Counted from the first letter of the stretch, positions 28,332 to 37,508 are shown. The stretch: 64,000 nt of DNA from Qiania dongpingensis (GCF_014337195.1 NZ_CP060634.1:930001-994000); one strand, 5' to 3'. Numbers and translations: made by a program. The notes: generated by a model from the sequence alone, not told the origin.

Positions 28332-29782
28332 GTAAAGAAAAAGAATCGAAACGAATGGGATTTCCGATGGCCATCTTTACCCTGATCGTTATGGTAGCGA
28401 TTATGGCAGTCGGGCTGGCAGTTCTCAAGCTGACCACAGTTACCGTATTTGCACTGGTTTTGGTGGCCATGGCCATCATTGCCATGTGCATCGGCTTTTC
28501 CATGAATGAAGTCCAGGAGATCATCCTGGACGGATGCAAGAAGGCCATACTGGTCATCTTGATCCTGATGAGCGTAGGTATGGTAGTCGGCTCCTGGATC
28601 GTATCCGGAGTAGTGCCTTCCATCATCTATTACGGACTGAAGATTCTGTCTCCGTCCTATTTCCTGCTGGTTGGCTTCATCATCTGCTGTATCGTTTCCT
28701 TCTTCACCGGAAGCTCCTATACAGCCGCAGGCACTCTGGGTGTCGCTTTCATGGGCATCGGCTACGGCATCGGCATCAACCCCGGTCTCACCGCCGGCAT
28801 GGTCATCTCCGGCGCCATTTTCGGCGACAAGATGTCTCCGTTCTCCGATACCACGAATCTGGCCCCCGCTGTTTCCGGCACGGATATCTTCCTGCATATT
28901 AAATCCATGCTGTTCACCACGGTCCCTGCCACGGTCATTTCAGCAATCCTGTACTTCGTCCTCGGGTTCCAGTACAGCGCTTCCAATGTGGATCTGGGCA
29001 ACGTAACGGCGATCTCTGAGGGTATCACTTCAACCTTCAACGTATCTCCTTTCCTGCTGCTGATTCCAATCCTGACCATCGTACTCGCTGTCCGGAAAGT
29101 ACCTTCCTTCCTGGCTCTGCTCGCCGGAACCATCGCGGGTATTATCGTGGCCTTCATCGCTCAGCCTCAATTTGACATCGCGACTGTATTCAACTCAATG
29201 GCCACCGGATTCAAATTTGACTTTGCGAACGAAGTCGTCGCCAAGCTGTTCAACCGGGGCGGTATCTCCAGTATGATGACCACGGTCTCCCTCGCTCTGC
29301 TCTGTCTTTCCTTCGGAGAACTTCTGCAGAGAATGGGGGTGTTGAATGCTATCCTGAGCAAACTGGAAGCGCTGGTACGCAAGCCCGGTCCGCTGGTCAT
29401 CACCACTCTGTTCACCTGCCTCCTGACCGTAGTGCTCACCGCCAGCCAGTATGTTGCGATTCTGCTGCCCGGTGAAATCTTTAAGGACTCCTACGATAAG
29501 GCGGATGTGGCTCCCTATGTACTCTCCAGGACCCTGGAGGACGGCGGCACCATTTTCTCCTTCCTCGTGCCCTGGTCCATGGCCGCTATCTATGTATCCG
29601 GCGTGCTGGGTGTGCCTACGCTGTCTTCTCTGCCGTATTCGTTCCTGCCGCTCCTCTGTCCCGTTATGGCGATCATCTATGGGCTGACAGGATTTGCGAT
29701 CTTTAAAAAGGACGGGTCTCCCGTAAGAGGAAAAGGCATGTGGTTCAGCAAAAAAGCGAAGCTGGCCGCTCAGAAGAAATAG
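28328..29782 (+). CDS. NhaC-family transporter under lysine-riboswitch control
   Basis: A 484-residue polytopic protein of about twelve helices. GAIFGDKMSPFSDTTNLAP (about 162-180) is the conserved re-entrant motif of NhaC-type carriers, and a related block, ASQYVAILLPGEIF with EDGGTIFSFLVPW, lies in the second half. NhaC-like proteins under lysine riboswitches have been predicted to carry lysine; here the tight coupling with hyuA and hyuB makes the enzyme's substrate or product the likeliest cargo (inference). It is not close to the other NhaC gene at 8463-9755, which lacks a riboswitch. The basic C-terminus GKGMWFSKKAKLAAQKK is cytoplasmic. Confidence 0.85.
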   Translation: MSKEKESKRMGFPMAIFTLIVMVAIMAVGLAVLKLTTVTVFALVLVAMAIIAMCIGFSMNEVQEIILDGCKKAILVILILMSVGMVVGSWIVSGVVPSIIYYGLKILSPSYFLLVGFIICCIVSFFTGSSYTAAGTLGVAFMGIGYGIGINPGLTAGMVISGAIFGDKMSPFSDTTNLAPAVSGTDIFLHIKSMLFTTVPATVISAILYFVLGFQYSASNVDLGNVTAISEGITSTFNVSPFLLLIPILTIVLAVRKVPSFLALLAGTIAGIIVAFIAQPQFDIATVFNSMATGFKFDFANEVVAKLFNRGGISSMMTTVSLALLCLSFGELLQRMGVLNAILSKLEALVRKPGPLVITTLFTCLLTVVLTASQYVAILLPGEIFKDSYDKADVAPYVLSRTLEDGGTIFSFLVPWSMAAIYVSGVLGVPTLSSLPYSFLPLLCPVMAIIYGLTGFAIFKKDGSPVRGKGMWFSKKAKLAAQKK

Positions 29783-29805
29783 TATTTAAATTAACTGGCG
29801 TCAAA

Positions 29806-29841
29806 AAGGGATGCCCTTGGCTATACTCCAGGGCATCCCTT
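29806..29841 (+). terminator. terminator after the hyuAB-nhaC operon
   Basis: AAGGGATGCCCT, loop of about 12 bases, AGGGCATCCCTT, then TAATTTAT. The stem is strong and the run is weak; on the minus strand it is followed by TTTTT, so it may work in both directions. Its sequence is part of the palindromic repeat unit that also occurs at 9803-9858. Confidence 0.75.
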
Positions 29842-29876
29842 AATTTATGCCCTACAGGCAGGCGCACTTTGTGCGG
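29842..29876. repeat. palindromic repeat unit, copy 2
   Basis: Read on the minus strand: CCGCACAAAGTGCGCC, TGCCTGTAGGGCA, TAAATTAAGGGATGCCCT. This aligns with copy 1 (9803-9858) block for block, and the hairpin at 29806-29841 completes the unit. It directly precedes repeat copy C. Confidence 0.6.
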
Positions 29877-29883
29877 CAAGATA

Positions 29884-30400
29884 TGATACAAAATACTTTT
29901 TGGAATCATTTTTTAGTCAGCTCCGATCAAGCTCCAGTTAGACACCGGCAGAAGTTCCGGACCGTCACGATTTCGGTTCGCTGGCGATGCAGAGGCCGCT
30001 TTATCCCCGCTCCAGGAGTACCGCTCACATGTCGACAGGAAATCTTGATGATTTCCCATCTCCTGTTCGCTCAGAAACGGAATCGGTATTTTTCGTTTCT
30101 GTCTCCCTCCGCCAGGGGAACACCGGCCGCTGCCCTGCGGCGCTCACCTTTAGGCCGGCCCGGAATCTTTCTGCCGGCGCCCTGCCTACCGCGCTATACT
30201 GGTCAAATTTCATTTCTTAGATTCCAGAAAAGAATCGGATATCCACACGGCCCGCGTGCCTAACGGCAGCGGGCCAGGTGGACTGCCCCAATAGTTTTTA
30301 CAACAAACAGAAGCCTATTTCGGTGCGGAAGGAGGAGCAGGAGGAACAATCCGATTCCATCGTAAGGTGAGCGCCGCAGAGCCGTTAGCAGGATTCTCAC
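29884..30400 (+). repeat. interspersed structured element, copy C
   Basis: About 515 bases. It begins TGATACAAAATACTTTTTGG and ends in a GTGAGCGCCGCAGAGCCGTTAGCAGG-type tract shared with copy B. Inverted-repeat arms are at 29944-29964 and 30156-30177. The inner hairpin at 30072-30101 has a G-T pair at the ninth position, which pairs only if this strand is the RNA. A further hairpin near 30250-30280 (GGCCCGC...TGCC TAAC GGCA...GCGGGCC) is perfect in this copy. The reading frame open in copies A and B is broken here by a stop. Confidence 0.85.
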
Positions 30401-30416
30401 GGCCGCTAGGTATAAT

Positions 30417-30452
30417 GAACAAGACCGGGAAGGTACCTTCCCGGTCTTGTTC
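30417..30452. terminator. perfect 36-bp palindrome, likely two-way terminator
   Basis: An uninterrupted palindrome centred on GGTACC between repeat copy C and holA: 18 bases from GAACAAGACC to the centre, mirrored exactly. It lies 20 bases after the holA stop (minus strand). Neither side has a good U-run (TCATTATA on the minus side, GTTTGCTATTTTTG on the plus side). Confidence 0.6.
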
Positions 30453-30472
30453 GTTTGCTATTTTTGTTAAAG

Positions 30473-31456
30473 TCAGGACTTGCCCCTGGAAAACTCCGTT
30501 ATTAAAAGCTCCACTGCCAGGCTATCCGCCAGGCGGCCCGTCTTGACCGCTTCTTCTGCCTCGACGCATTTCACGACATAGTCCCGCAGCTCTTCCGTCC
30601 GGAAGCTCTTTGCCTGGGCCATAGCCTTCGATGCCACAAAGGGCTGAATACCCGCCTTTTTGGCTATCTCATCCTTTCCCCTGCCCGATGCCGCCAGCTC
30701 CTTCACGATCAAAAGCTGGTTGAACTGTCTGGCTATCAGAAATAAAATCCGCATCGGAGGTTCTTTGAGCGCCATAAGATCATAATATTTCTCCAATGCC
30801 CTGGTCTGCCTTCTGGCTGCGATATCCGTGATCATATCAAAAATCCGTCCCGTGATCTGTACCGAACAGACGGCCTCCACATCAGCAGGCGTAATCCCCT
30901 CTCTGCCCTCCGTATAAGCAAGGAGCTTTTCAAGCTCCGTCCGAATATGCTCCATGTCATCTCCCACAGAACTCAATAAAAGCTCCATGGCCGTTTGGGA
31001 AATTTGTCTTCCCTCCTGCTTTAAGATTCTCAGAATCCATGTTTTGAGCTGGGATTCCGGCTGTCTGGAAAGCTCTGCCGCATACCCAAGCTCTTTTACC
31101 TTTTTATACAGCTTATTCCGCTTATCTACTTGTTCTTCCACAAAAATCAGAATCGTACTGTCCGGCATACCGGACAGATAAGAAGCGAGAGGCTCGGCGT
31201 CCTTTTTAAACAAACCGCTGTTTTCCACCAGAATCAAGCGCTTCTCGGCAAAAAACGGCATAGTATCCGCCAGGCTGATGATCTCAGGCACATCCACATC
31301 TTTTCCATAAAAGCTCTGAAAATTCATGGTGTCTTCCCCGATGATCGCTGTCTTCAGCTGGTTTTTGAAGCTCTTTTTTAAAAAAGCCTCTTCGCCGTAC
31401 AGGCAGTAGACCGGCTTAAACGTATGATTTTTAATATCCTGGCTCAATACCTTCAT
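30473..31456 (-). CDS. holA: DNA polymerase III, delta subunit
   Basis: The clamp-loader subunit that opens the beta sliding clamp. The 327 residues match the family, with the N-terminal FKPVYCLYGEEAFLKKSF region (degenerate AAA+ fold), a RKLILVENSGLF-type strand (here RLILVENSGLFKK) and the C-terminal helical collar ending VELLITEFSRG. It is followed closely by the sugar-kinase gene upstream (8-base gap) and comEC further upstream; comEC-holA proximity is typical for Firmicutes. Confidence 0.93.
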   Translation of the reverse strand: MKVLSQDIKNHTFKPVYCLYGEEAFLKKSFKNQLKTAIIGEDTMNFQSFYGKDVDVPEIISLADTMPFFAEKRLILVENSGLFKKDAEPLASYLSGMPDSTILIFVEEQVDKRNKLYKKVKELGYAAELSRQPESQLKTWILRILKQEGRQISQTAMELLLSSVGDDMEHIRTELEKLLAYTEGREGITPADVEAVCSVQITGRIFDMITDIAARRQTRALEKYYDLMALKEPPMRILFLIARQFNQLLIVKELAASGRGKDEIAKKAGIQPFVASKAMAQAKSFRTEELRDYVVKCVEAEEAVKTGRLADSLAVELLITEFSRGKS

Positions 31457-31463
31457 ATAATTC

Positions 31464-32435
31464 CTACTTCTCTTTCAAAAATTCCTCGAACTGCTCTTTA
31501 GTCGCATACGATGCGATCGCTCCGTTCCCCTGTACGCTGTATTCACAGTAACGGTTGGAAAACAGCAGATATTCCTCCATCTGCTCCTTCGTCAAGTCTT
31601 TAAGGGTATCGATCGTAACGCCGTCCCTGGACAGCTGATATAAAAACGATCCGATAAAGGCGTCTCCAGCTCCTGTGGTGTCAATCGCCTTCACCGTTCT
31701 GGACGGCGCGTCTGCAGATGCCGTCTTCGTATAAGCCTCCGCTCCGTCCGCCCCCTTCGTATAGATCACCAGCTGAACGTTCCCCTGGAACAGGACATCC
31801 TTTGCGTCCTCCACTCTGGTGCATCCGGTTATGAACTCCAGCTCCTCATCCGAAATCTTGAGAACATGGGCATAGGGGATGAATTCCCGGATGGCTCTGC
31901 GCAGTTCGTCGTAATCCTTCCAGAGGGGAAGGCGGATATTCGGGTCAAAGCTGATCATATCACCGCATTCCAGCGCGAATGTAATAGCCTTTCTATGTGC
32001 TTCCTTCATCGGAAAATCTCCCAGGCAAAGGGAACAGAAATGGAGGGCATAGGCATCTTCAAACCATTCCTTTTTTACCACGTCCGCGCTCATCAGCATG
32101 TCCGCACTGGGCTTCCGGTAAAAGGAAAATTCCCGGTTTCCATCTTCCTTAAGGGATACGAATGCCAGACAGGTATTTGCCTCGTCCGTTCTCAGCACAT
32201 GACTCACATCGATGCCGTGACCTTTGAATTCATCCACGATCCGGTCCCCGAAAGCATCCTCTCCCAGCTGAGTGATCATCGCGGCCGGGCCGCCCAGCTT
32301 GATATAAGCTCCTCCCACATTGGCAGGGGCGCCCCCCACTACTCCTTTAAAATCCTTAACATTCTTTAACTCACATCCAATCTGATGCGGCACAAAGTCA
32401 ATCAGCGCCTCTCCGATAGAAATCAGTCTCTTCAT
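31464..32435 (-). CDS. PfkB-family carbohydrate kinase, probably fructokinase
   Basis: A 323-residue ribokinase-fold kinase. The N-terminal ISIGEALIDFVP and GGAPANVGGAYIKLG match the fructokinase branch, and the C-terminal signature DTTGAGDAFIGSFL contains the catalytic aspartate and anion hole. Fructose is the most likely acceptor given overall similarity to ScrK-type enzymes, but no sucrose or fructan genes are nearby, so this is tentative. The start has a strong AGGAGG five bases upstream. It sits between holA and comEC. Confidence 0.85.
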   Translation of the reverse strand: MKRLISIGEALIDFVPHQIGCELKNVKDFKGVVGGAPANVGGAYIKLGGPAAMITQLGEDAFGDRIVDEFKGHGIDVSHVLRTDEANTCLAFVSLKEDGNREFSFYRKPSADMLMSADVVKKEWFEDAYALHFCSLCLGDFPMKEAHRKAITFALECGDMISFDPNIRLPLWKDYDELRRAIREFIPYAHVLKISDEELEFITGCTRVEDAKDVLFQGNVQLVIYTKGADGAEAYTKTASADAPSRTVKAIDTTGAGDAFIGSFLYQLSRDGVTIDTLKDLTKEQMEEYLLFSNRYCEYSVQGNGAIASYATKEQFEEFLKEK

Positions 32436-32517
32436 AGTATCCTCCTAAACGGTCTCTTATATTGATTATTACTATAATCCACATTGTGTAATATTATATC
32501 ATGTTCCCGTTTCCGTG

Positions 32518-35007
32518 TCACTTTGTTTTCTGGATTTTCACAGACACTCCATCGCTTCTCACCGTCACCGCTCCGTCCTTATCGGTGCGGAAGACGCGGC
32601 TTCGCACCGCCTCCAGCCTCTGCAGCGTTTCTTTTGCCGGATGGCCGTACCGGTTTCCCCGTCCGCAGGAGATAACCGTATACAGCGGGTTTATTTCCCG
32701 CAAAAGCTCTTCCGAGCATGCGTTTTGGGATCCGTGATGGGCCGCCTTCAGGACATCTATTTTCTTTTCTTTCCCGCCGCCCCATTTCTCCAGATACCGT
32801 TTTACTCCTTCTTCTCCCGCGCCCTCCAGATCACCGGTAAAAAGTACATCTAATTTTCTATAGGAAAACCACAGCACCATGGACGCTTCATTGCTGTCCA
32901 GCCCGCTGTCCGCGTCCCCTCCGCCTCCTTCCGGCCAAAGGCAGGCAAGAGAAGCCTCCCCCGCATGTAAGATCTCTCCCTGTTTCAGATACTGCACCGG
33001 AATTCCCAGCTGCTCTGCCCGGTTCTTCATGCCGCCCAGAGCCTCCTGCTCCTTTTCCTGCCCCTCCGGCAGGATCAGGTTCGCAATCCTCTTCTCCTCT
33101 ATCAGTTCCCGAATCCCGTTAATATGGTCCTCATCTCCGTGGCTGACCATGACATAGTCCACTTTATCCACCGCATAGCTGTCCAGAAAAGGAATCAGGC
33201 AGTATTTCCCAATCTCCTTCTCGCTGGAGCTGCCTCCGTCTATCAAAAACGTCGGTCCATGCGGAATCTGGATAAAGCAGCCGTCCCCCTGTCCCACATC
33301 CAGAAAAACGAGCTCCAGCCCTCGCCAGGGAAGCGGCATCAGGCAGAACGGCACAATCCATATCCCTATCCGTACCGTCCGTCTCCGTACCGTCCGTCTC
33401 CATGCCGTCCGCCTTGTTTCCGCTCCTCTTTTTCCAAAACAAAGAAGGGCCGCTAAAAGTACACCATATAACAAGAGCTGCCAATTTTCCGGCCGGCCCG
33501 TGCGCCAAATGGAGCCCGGAAGTCTCAGGCTCCAGCTACAGGCAGACGCATAGATACGGAGCAGAAATCTGGCCGGAAAAAGTATGGTTCTGGTGATTTG
33601 AGGAAACAGTCCTCCCAAAAATGCGCCGAATATTCCGGAGAATGCAATGACAGGAAACAACGGAAGCAGCAGTAAATTCAGCAGCAGGCCGAAAACGGGA
33701 ATTTGATAAAAAGAAGCCGCCTGAACCGGAATCGTGGCTAACTGAATAGCCAGACCTGGCAGCAGAGCCATTAAAAGCTTTCTCCTCCATTTTTTACTTC
33801 CTTTTTCCTTTTCTTTGGCCCGGGATGTCCTGCTTTCTTTCTGAAATATGGACTGCAGGCAGGGGTGTAATGACCCCAATGCCAATACAGAACCGAAGGA
33901 CAGCTGAAATCCGCTTTGGAACAGAAGGAGCGGCGAACGCACCAGCAGCAGAAGCGCCGCAAAAGCCGCCCCCGACGAAAGATCATACTGCCGTCCAAAA
34001 ACCTGTCCCGCCCCATATACACTGAGCATCAGAAACGCGCGGCCGGCGCTCGTCCCTTCTCCCGTCATCAGATAATAACAGTAAGATGCCCCGGCACAGC
34101 CCAGGGCTGCCACCGAAAAAGATCGTTTCATTCCTTTTCTCAGTATCCGATAGATTCCCATACCAGCCAATGAAATATGCAGGCCGCTGATCGCGAAGAG
34201 ATGCCCAATCCCTGCATTTTGGTATAGGTTCCTTGTTTCCTCCTCAGCCGCCCATTTTTCTCCCAGAACCATAGCCCGGAACAGTCCCGCGTCCTGTCCG
34301 CCCGCCGCCCGTTCCAGATTCTCTGCCATCCATTCCCGAAGCTTCCTCATGGATACCCGCAGGATATCACAGCTTCCACTTATCTCCTCCAGATTTTCTC
34401 CATAGGCAAAATAGGAAATTCCCAGCGCCCGGTAATAACCCCTGCTGTCAAACTGTCCAGGATTCCTTGGTTCTTCCATAGCCGCCAGCCTGCATCGGAC
34501 CTGTACCCTCCTTCCTTCTGCTGCCTGCGGCACTGATCCTGGTAACTCCTTAAATATCACAGTTACTCTGCCAAGCTCATAGATTCCTCCGCCGTTCATT
34601 GTTTCTTCCCCGGACAGGATTCCTGTACAATCCTTAAGGCACAGCCGGATTTCTTCTTTATCCCTGCTTTTTCTTTCTATCCTTTCTATGACTCCGGAGA
34701 TTCCTGCTTCCAGCTCATCTTTCTCCTCTGCCGTAAAAAACGGATCGAGATAAGTTTCCTTTTCTGCTGTCATAGCGAATGCTGCTCCAACCGCAAAAAA
34801 AACAGGCAAAGCAAGCCACAGACACTTACTTTGCCCCATCCTGATACTTTTACGGCAGCAGACCGAAATACTGATAAACACTGCTGCAACTCCTAATAAA
34901 AATGCTCCTTTGACCATCGCTGCCACTGAGGCCCTAAGGCCATACAGGGCGAGCACCTCTCCAAGTACGTAAGCTCCTGCATACCACAGCAACGGCCGTT
35001 TTATCAA
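32518..35007 (-). CDS. comEC: ComEC/Rec2 DNA-uptake channel protein
   Basis: An 829-residue membrane protein that forms the channel for single-stranded DNA in natural transformation. An N-terminal soluble OB-like domain (about 70-210) is followed by the competence domain with HLFAISGLHISLAGMGIYR and many helices, then a C-terminal metallo-beta-lactamase-like domain with DVGQGDGCFIQIPHG, VSHGDEDHINGI and AAHHGSQN. The start is TTG with AAAGGA upstream. All family blocks are intact. With comEA at 38180 it suggests conserved uptake machinery; the pilus genes are not in the window. Confidence 0.93.
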   Translation of the reverse strand: MIKRPLLWYAGAYVLGEVLALYGLRASVAAMVKGAFLLGVAAVFISISVCCRKSIRMGQSKCLWLALPVFFAVGAAFAMTAEKETYLDPFFTAEEKDELEAGISGVIERIERKSRDKEEIRLCLKDCTGILSGEETMNGGGIYELGRVTVIFKELPGSVPQAAEGRRVQVRCRLAAMEEPRNPGQFDSRGYYRALGISYFAYGENLEEISGSCDILRVSMRKLREWMAENLERAAGGQDAGLFRAMVLGEKWAAEEETRNLYQNAGIGHLFAISGLHISLAGMGIYRILRKGMKRSFSVAALGCAGASYCYYLMTGEGTSAGRAFLMLSVYGAGQVFGRQYDLSSGAAFAALLLLVRSPLLLFQSGFQLSFGSVLALGSLHPCLQSIFQKESRTSRAKEKEKGSKKWRRKLLMALLPGLAIQLATIPVQAASFYQIPVFGLLLNLLLLPLFPVIAFSGIFGAFLGGLFPQITRTILFPARFLLRIYASACSWSLRLPGSIWRTGRPENWQLLLYGVLLAALLCFGKRGAETRRTAWRRTVRRRTVRIGIWIVPFCLMPLPWRGLELVFLDVGQGDGCFIQIPHGPTFLIDGGSSSEKEIGKYCLIPFLDSYAVDKVDYVMVSHGDEDHINGIRELIEEKRIANLILPEGQEKEQEALGGMKNRAEQLGIPVQYLKQGEILHAGEASLACLWPEGGGGDADSGLDSNEASMVLWFSYRKLDVLFTGDLEGAGEEGVKRYLEKWGGGKEKKIDVLKAAHHGSQNACSEELLREINPLYTVISCGRGNRYGHPAKETLQRLEAVRSRVFRTDKDGAVTVRSDGVSVKIQKTK

Positions 35008-35045
35008 ACTCTATGATCCTTTCTATTTTGTCCGGATCAATACCC

Positions 35046-36020
35046 TTATTTAGCAGTCTCGCTTTCCATGACCTCTGCGCTTCCGGGATTGTCCACATAA
35101 TCCATCTTCCGCTCAAAGGGCTGCTCCAAAGAAATACTGTCCCGGAATTTTATGCTGCTTGCTCCTTCCACAGAAATCTGCACCTTATTGATATTAGGAA
35201 GCTCCGTGAGGGAATTCACAATGGAATAAATCGGGATATAATCGCTCACGTTCAGCGCTCCGGTGGAAAAGGTGGAGTTGAAATTCACGTAACAGATCCC
35301 TTTTTTAACAGTGACGCTCAGAACTGACGCATCTCTGGGAAGCGTGTCATACGTGCTCTCACCGTCTCCTCCCTTTAACAGCTGGCTCACCACCAGATTT
35401 TCCATGGATATTCCCATACTGCACACTACGGTCTTCTCTGTCTCCACCAGCTTGGTCCCTGTCTTATCCGCGTAATAAAGGGTCAGCTGAATCCTCTGAA
35501 GCTCCGCGGTGTCACTTCCGGTATTCTCCACAAAAGAGGATGCCGACATCAGGTTTATGGCATTCTGAGATGCATCCAGAAGCGGCTGGTCATTGATATA
35601 AAAGCCCACATAATCCACTCCGTCGATCTGGGTGAGCGTTTTCACCACGGCCGCGCGGCACATGATCTCTTTTATGGCCTCCATGCCGTTGTAGGCCGCG
35701 TTGAAATAAACAAACAGCTGGCCCCTGTCCCCCATCTCCGTCCGTATGATTTTAACTTCCTCCGGCACTGCTGTGATATACTCCATATTCTGGGGCGCTT
35801 CCTGCATTTTTTTCAAAAGAAAATCCGCCAGGGCACGGACATCCTCTCCCGCCGAAGCGGTGCAGACCTCTGTTTTCAGCTTCGTAGACGCCTGGTTTGT
35901 ATAATAAATATAATATTCTCCGTCCTTTAATTCCTCTTGCGCCGCTTCTTTTTTTCCGCAGGCAGACAGCCCGCAGACTGCCGCCAGGAGGAGCAGCAGA
36001 TATCTTAAATTCCTTCTCAT
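35046..36020 (-). CDS. GerMN-domain lipoprotein
   Basis: 324 residues with a lipoprotein signal (LLLLLAAVCGLSAC, cysteine at 21) and two tandem GerMN-type domains (about 40-165 and 175-300); each shows the pattern of a small alpha/beta unit with GVDYVGFYINDQPL and KGICYVNFNSTF-type strands. GerM of B. subtilis is a sporulation and germination protein that bridges SpoIIQ and SpoIIIAH. Here the gene follows the two-component pair with only a 15-base gap after the kinase gene, so an envelope-stress or cell-wall role in that regulon is possible. The AGGAGGG ribosome site supports the start. Confidence 0.85.
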   Translation of the reverse strand: MRRNLRYLLLLLAAVCGLSACGKKEAAQEELKDGEYYIYYTNQASTKLKTEVCTASAGEDVRALADFLLKKMQEAPQNMEYITAVPEEVKIIRTEMGDRGQLFVYFNAAYNGMEAIKEIMCRAAVVKTLTQIDGVDYVGFYINDQPLLDASQNAINLMSASSFVENTGSDTAELQRIQLTLYYADKTGTKLVETEKTVVCSMGISMENLVVSQLLKGGDGESTYDTLPRDASVLSVTVKKGICYVNFNSTFSTGALNVSDYIPIYSIVNSLTELPNINKVQISVEGASSIKFRDSISLEQPFERKMDYVDNPGSAEVMESETAK

Positions 36021-36035
36021 CGCTTTTCCCTCCTG

Positions 36036-37508
36036 CTATGCAATATATATGAGAGGGATCCTCACCGTGAACGTAGTGCCCTCATTCTCTTTGCTGTATA
36101 GTTTTATGGCCCCATGATGAGAATAAATGATTCCCTTGGTAATGGCCAGGCCGAGCCCCGTGCCGCCGGCTTCTCTGGACCGCGCCTTATCCACCCGGTA
36201 AAACCGCTCAAACACATGCTCCTGATCGCTTTCCGGGATGCCGATACCAGAATCCGCCACTTTTACATAGAAAAATTTGTGGTCTGCGTTAAGGCTCACT
36301 TTAACCCATCCGTCCCGATTGTTATACTTGATGGCATTCTCCACCAGATTGCTGATGGCCAGAGTGAATTTCGTTTTATCCAGCTCCGCCAGGACAGGCC
36401 GGAAGCTTTCCAGGACCAGCTCCACATTTTTCTGCTGGGCGATCGGCTTCAGCCGTTTGAGAATCGACCCCAGAAGCTCATTGACATTGATCTGAGTCAC
36501 ATTCAGCTCTGTGGACGCCTTGTCCAGCCGCACCAGAGTAAGCAGGTCCTCGATGATCTGGCTTTCCCGGTCGATCTCTTCGGAAATATCCGCCATGAAC
36601 TCCTGATAAAGCTCCGCCGGCACCTCTTCCTGCGACAAAAGGGAATCTGCCAGTACTCGGATGGAGGTGATCGGAGTCTTCAGCTCATGGGACACATTGG
36701 ATACAAACTGCTGCCTGGATTCATCCAAAATGCGCAGACGCTTGAGTGTCTTATTATAAGCATCGGAAATCGCCATGGTCTCCGTGTAATCGTTGACCTT
36801 TATCTCCTCTCCCAGCGGGTTCTCCGTGGCATGGGTAAGGGAAGCCGCTATCTTTCGGAACGGCCTTGTCATCCACGAAGAAAGCAGCGCCGACAGGACG
36901 ACCAGAATTCCGAATTCTATGATTTCCAGCATCCAGATACGGCTTTCCAGCTTATCCGCCAATTCTTCGAGGGAACGGGTGGAAGACGACAAAATCATGA
37001 CCCCCACCACCTTGGTGCTGTCAGAGCTGTAGATGGGCTGGGTGAACTCGATATACTGGGCTCCGGGACTGTATTTTACATTTGCTTCACCAGAAAAGCA
37101 TTTCAATACGGATTCTGAAATATTGTATTTCCCGGTGTCGATATCGTATGTATCTTTTATCGTGCGAAAGCCTTGATTTACCACGATAGCTCTTCCGTCC
37201 TGAAGGCTCGCCATCTGTACCAGCTCCGACTCGACGACTTCATTCTGCGGATTATCCACATAGCCGCTCTTAGATACTTGGTTAGCAACGATCATCCACT
37301 GATTCTGTATCCGGGAGATCCTGGACTGGACCTCATTATTGCTGGATGTCGCAAGCACGATCCGGTTAATGATCACCACCGGAACGGAGCCGATCAAAAC
37401 CAGCAGGACAAACCATATCAAACGCAGGCTTTTGAATCTTTTAAATTTCTTTTCCCGTGTCTTCTTATCCTTTGAAAAAATAACCAACGCCCCATTTCGT
37501 ATAGACAT
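36036..37508 (-). CDS. membrane sensor histidine kinase (PhoR/WalK-like)
   Basis: About 490 residues. Two membrane helices (about 30-50 and 180-200) flank an extracytoplasmic sensor domain, followed by HAMP (SSWMTRPFRKIAASL), the phosphoacceptor block FVSNVSHELKTPITSI, and the ATPase boxes NLVENAIKYN, DSGIGIPESD and GTGLGLAITKG. The start is uncertain: the frame overlaps the end of the response-regulator gene, and an ATG at 37508 or a TTG at 37487 are both possible. It is cotranscribed with the regulator upstream and the GerMN gene downstream. The stimulus is unknown. Confidence 0.9.
   Translation of the reverse strand: MSIRNGALVIFSKDKKTREKKFKRFKSLRLIWFVLLVLIGSVPVVIINRIVLATSSNNEVQSRISRIQNQWMIVANQVSKSGYVDNPQNEVVESELVQMASLQDGRAIVVNQGFRTIKDTYDIDTGKYNISESVLKCFSGEANVKYSPGAQYIEFTQPIYSSDSTKVVGVMILSSSTRSLEELADKLESRIWMLEIIEFGILVVLSALLSSWMTRPFRKIAASLTHATENPLGEEIKVNDYTETMAISDAYNKTLKRLRILDESRQQFVSNVSHELKTPITSIRVLADSLLSQEEVPAELYQEFMADISEEIDRESQIIEDLLTLVRLDKASTELNVTQINVNELLGSILKRLKPIAQQKNVELVLESFRPVLAELDKTKFTLAISNLVENAIKYNNRDGWVKVSLNADHKFFYVKVADSGIGIPESDQEHVFERFYRVDKARSREAGGTGLGLAITKGIIYSHHGAIKLYSKENEGTTFTVRIPLIYIA

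Noticed and set aside
30417..30452. Perfect 36-bp palindrome as an origin or recombination site
   Set aside because: Its place just after holA fits a terminator better; there are no iterons, recombinase genes or GC-skew evidence that I could assess.
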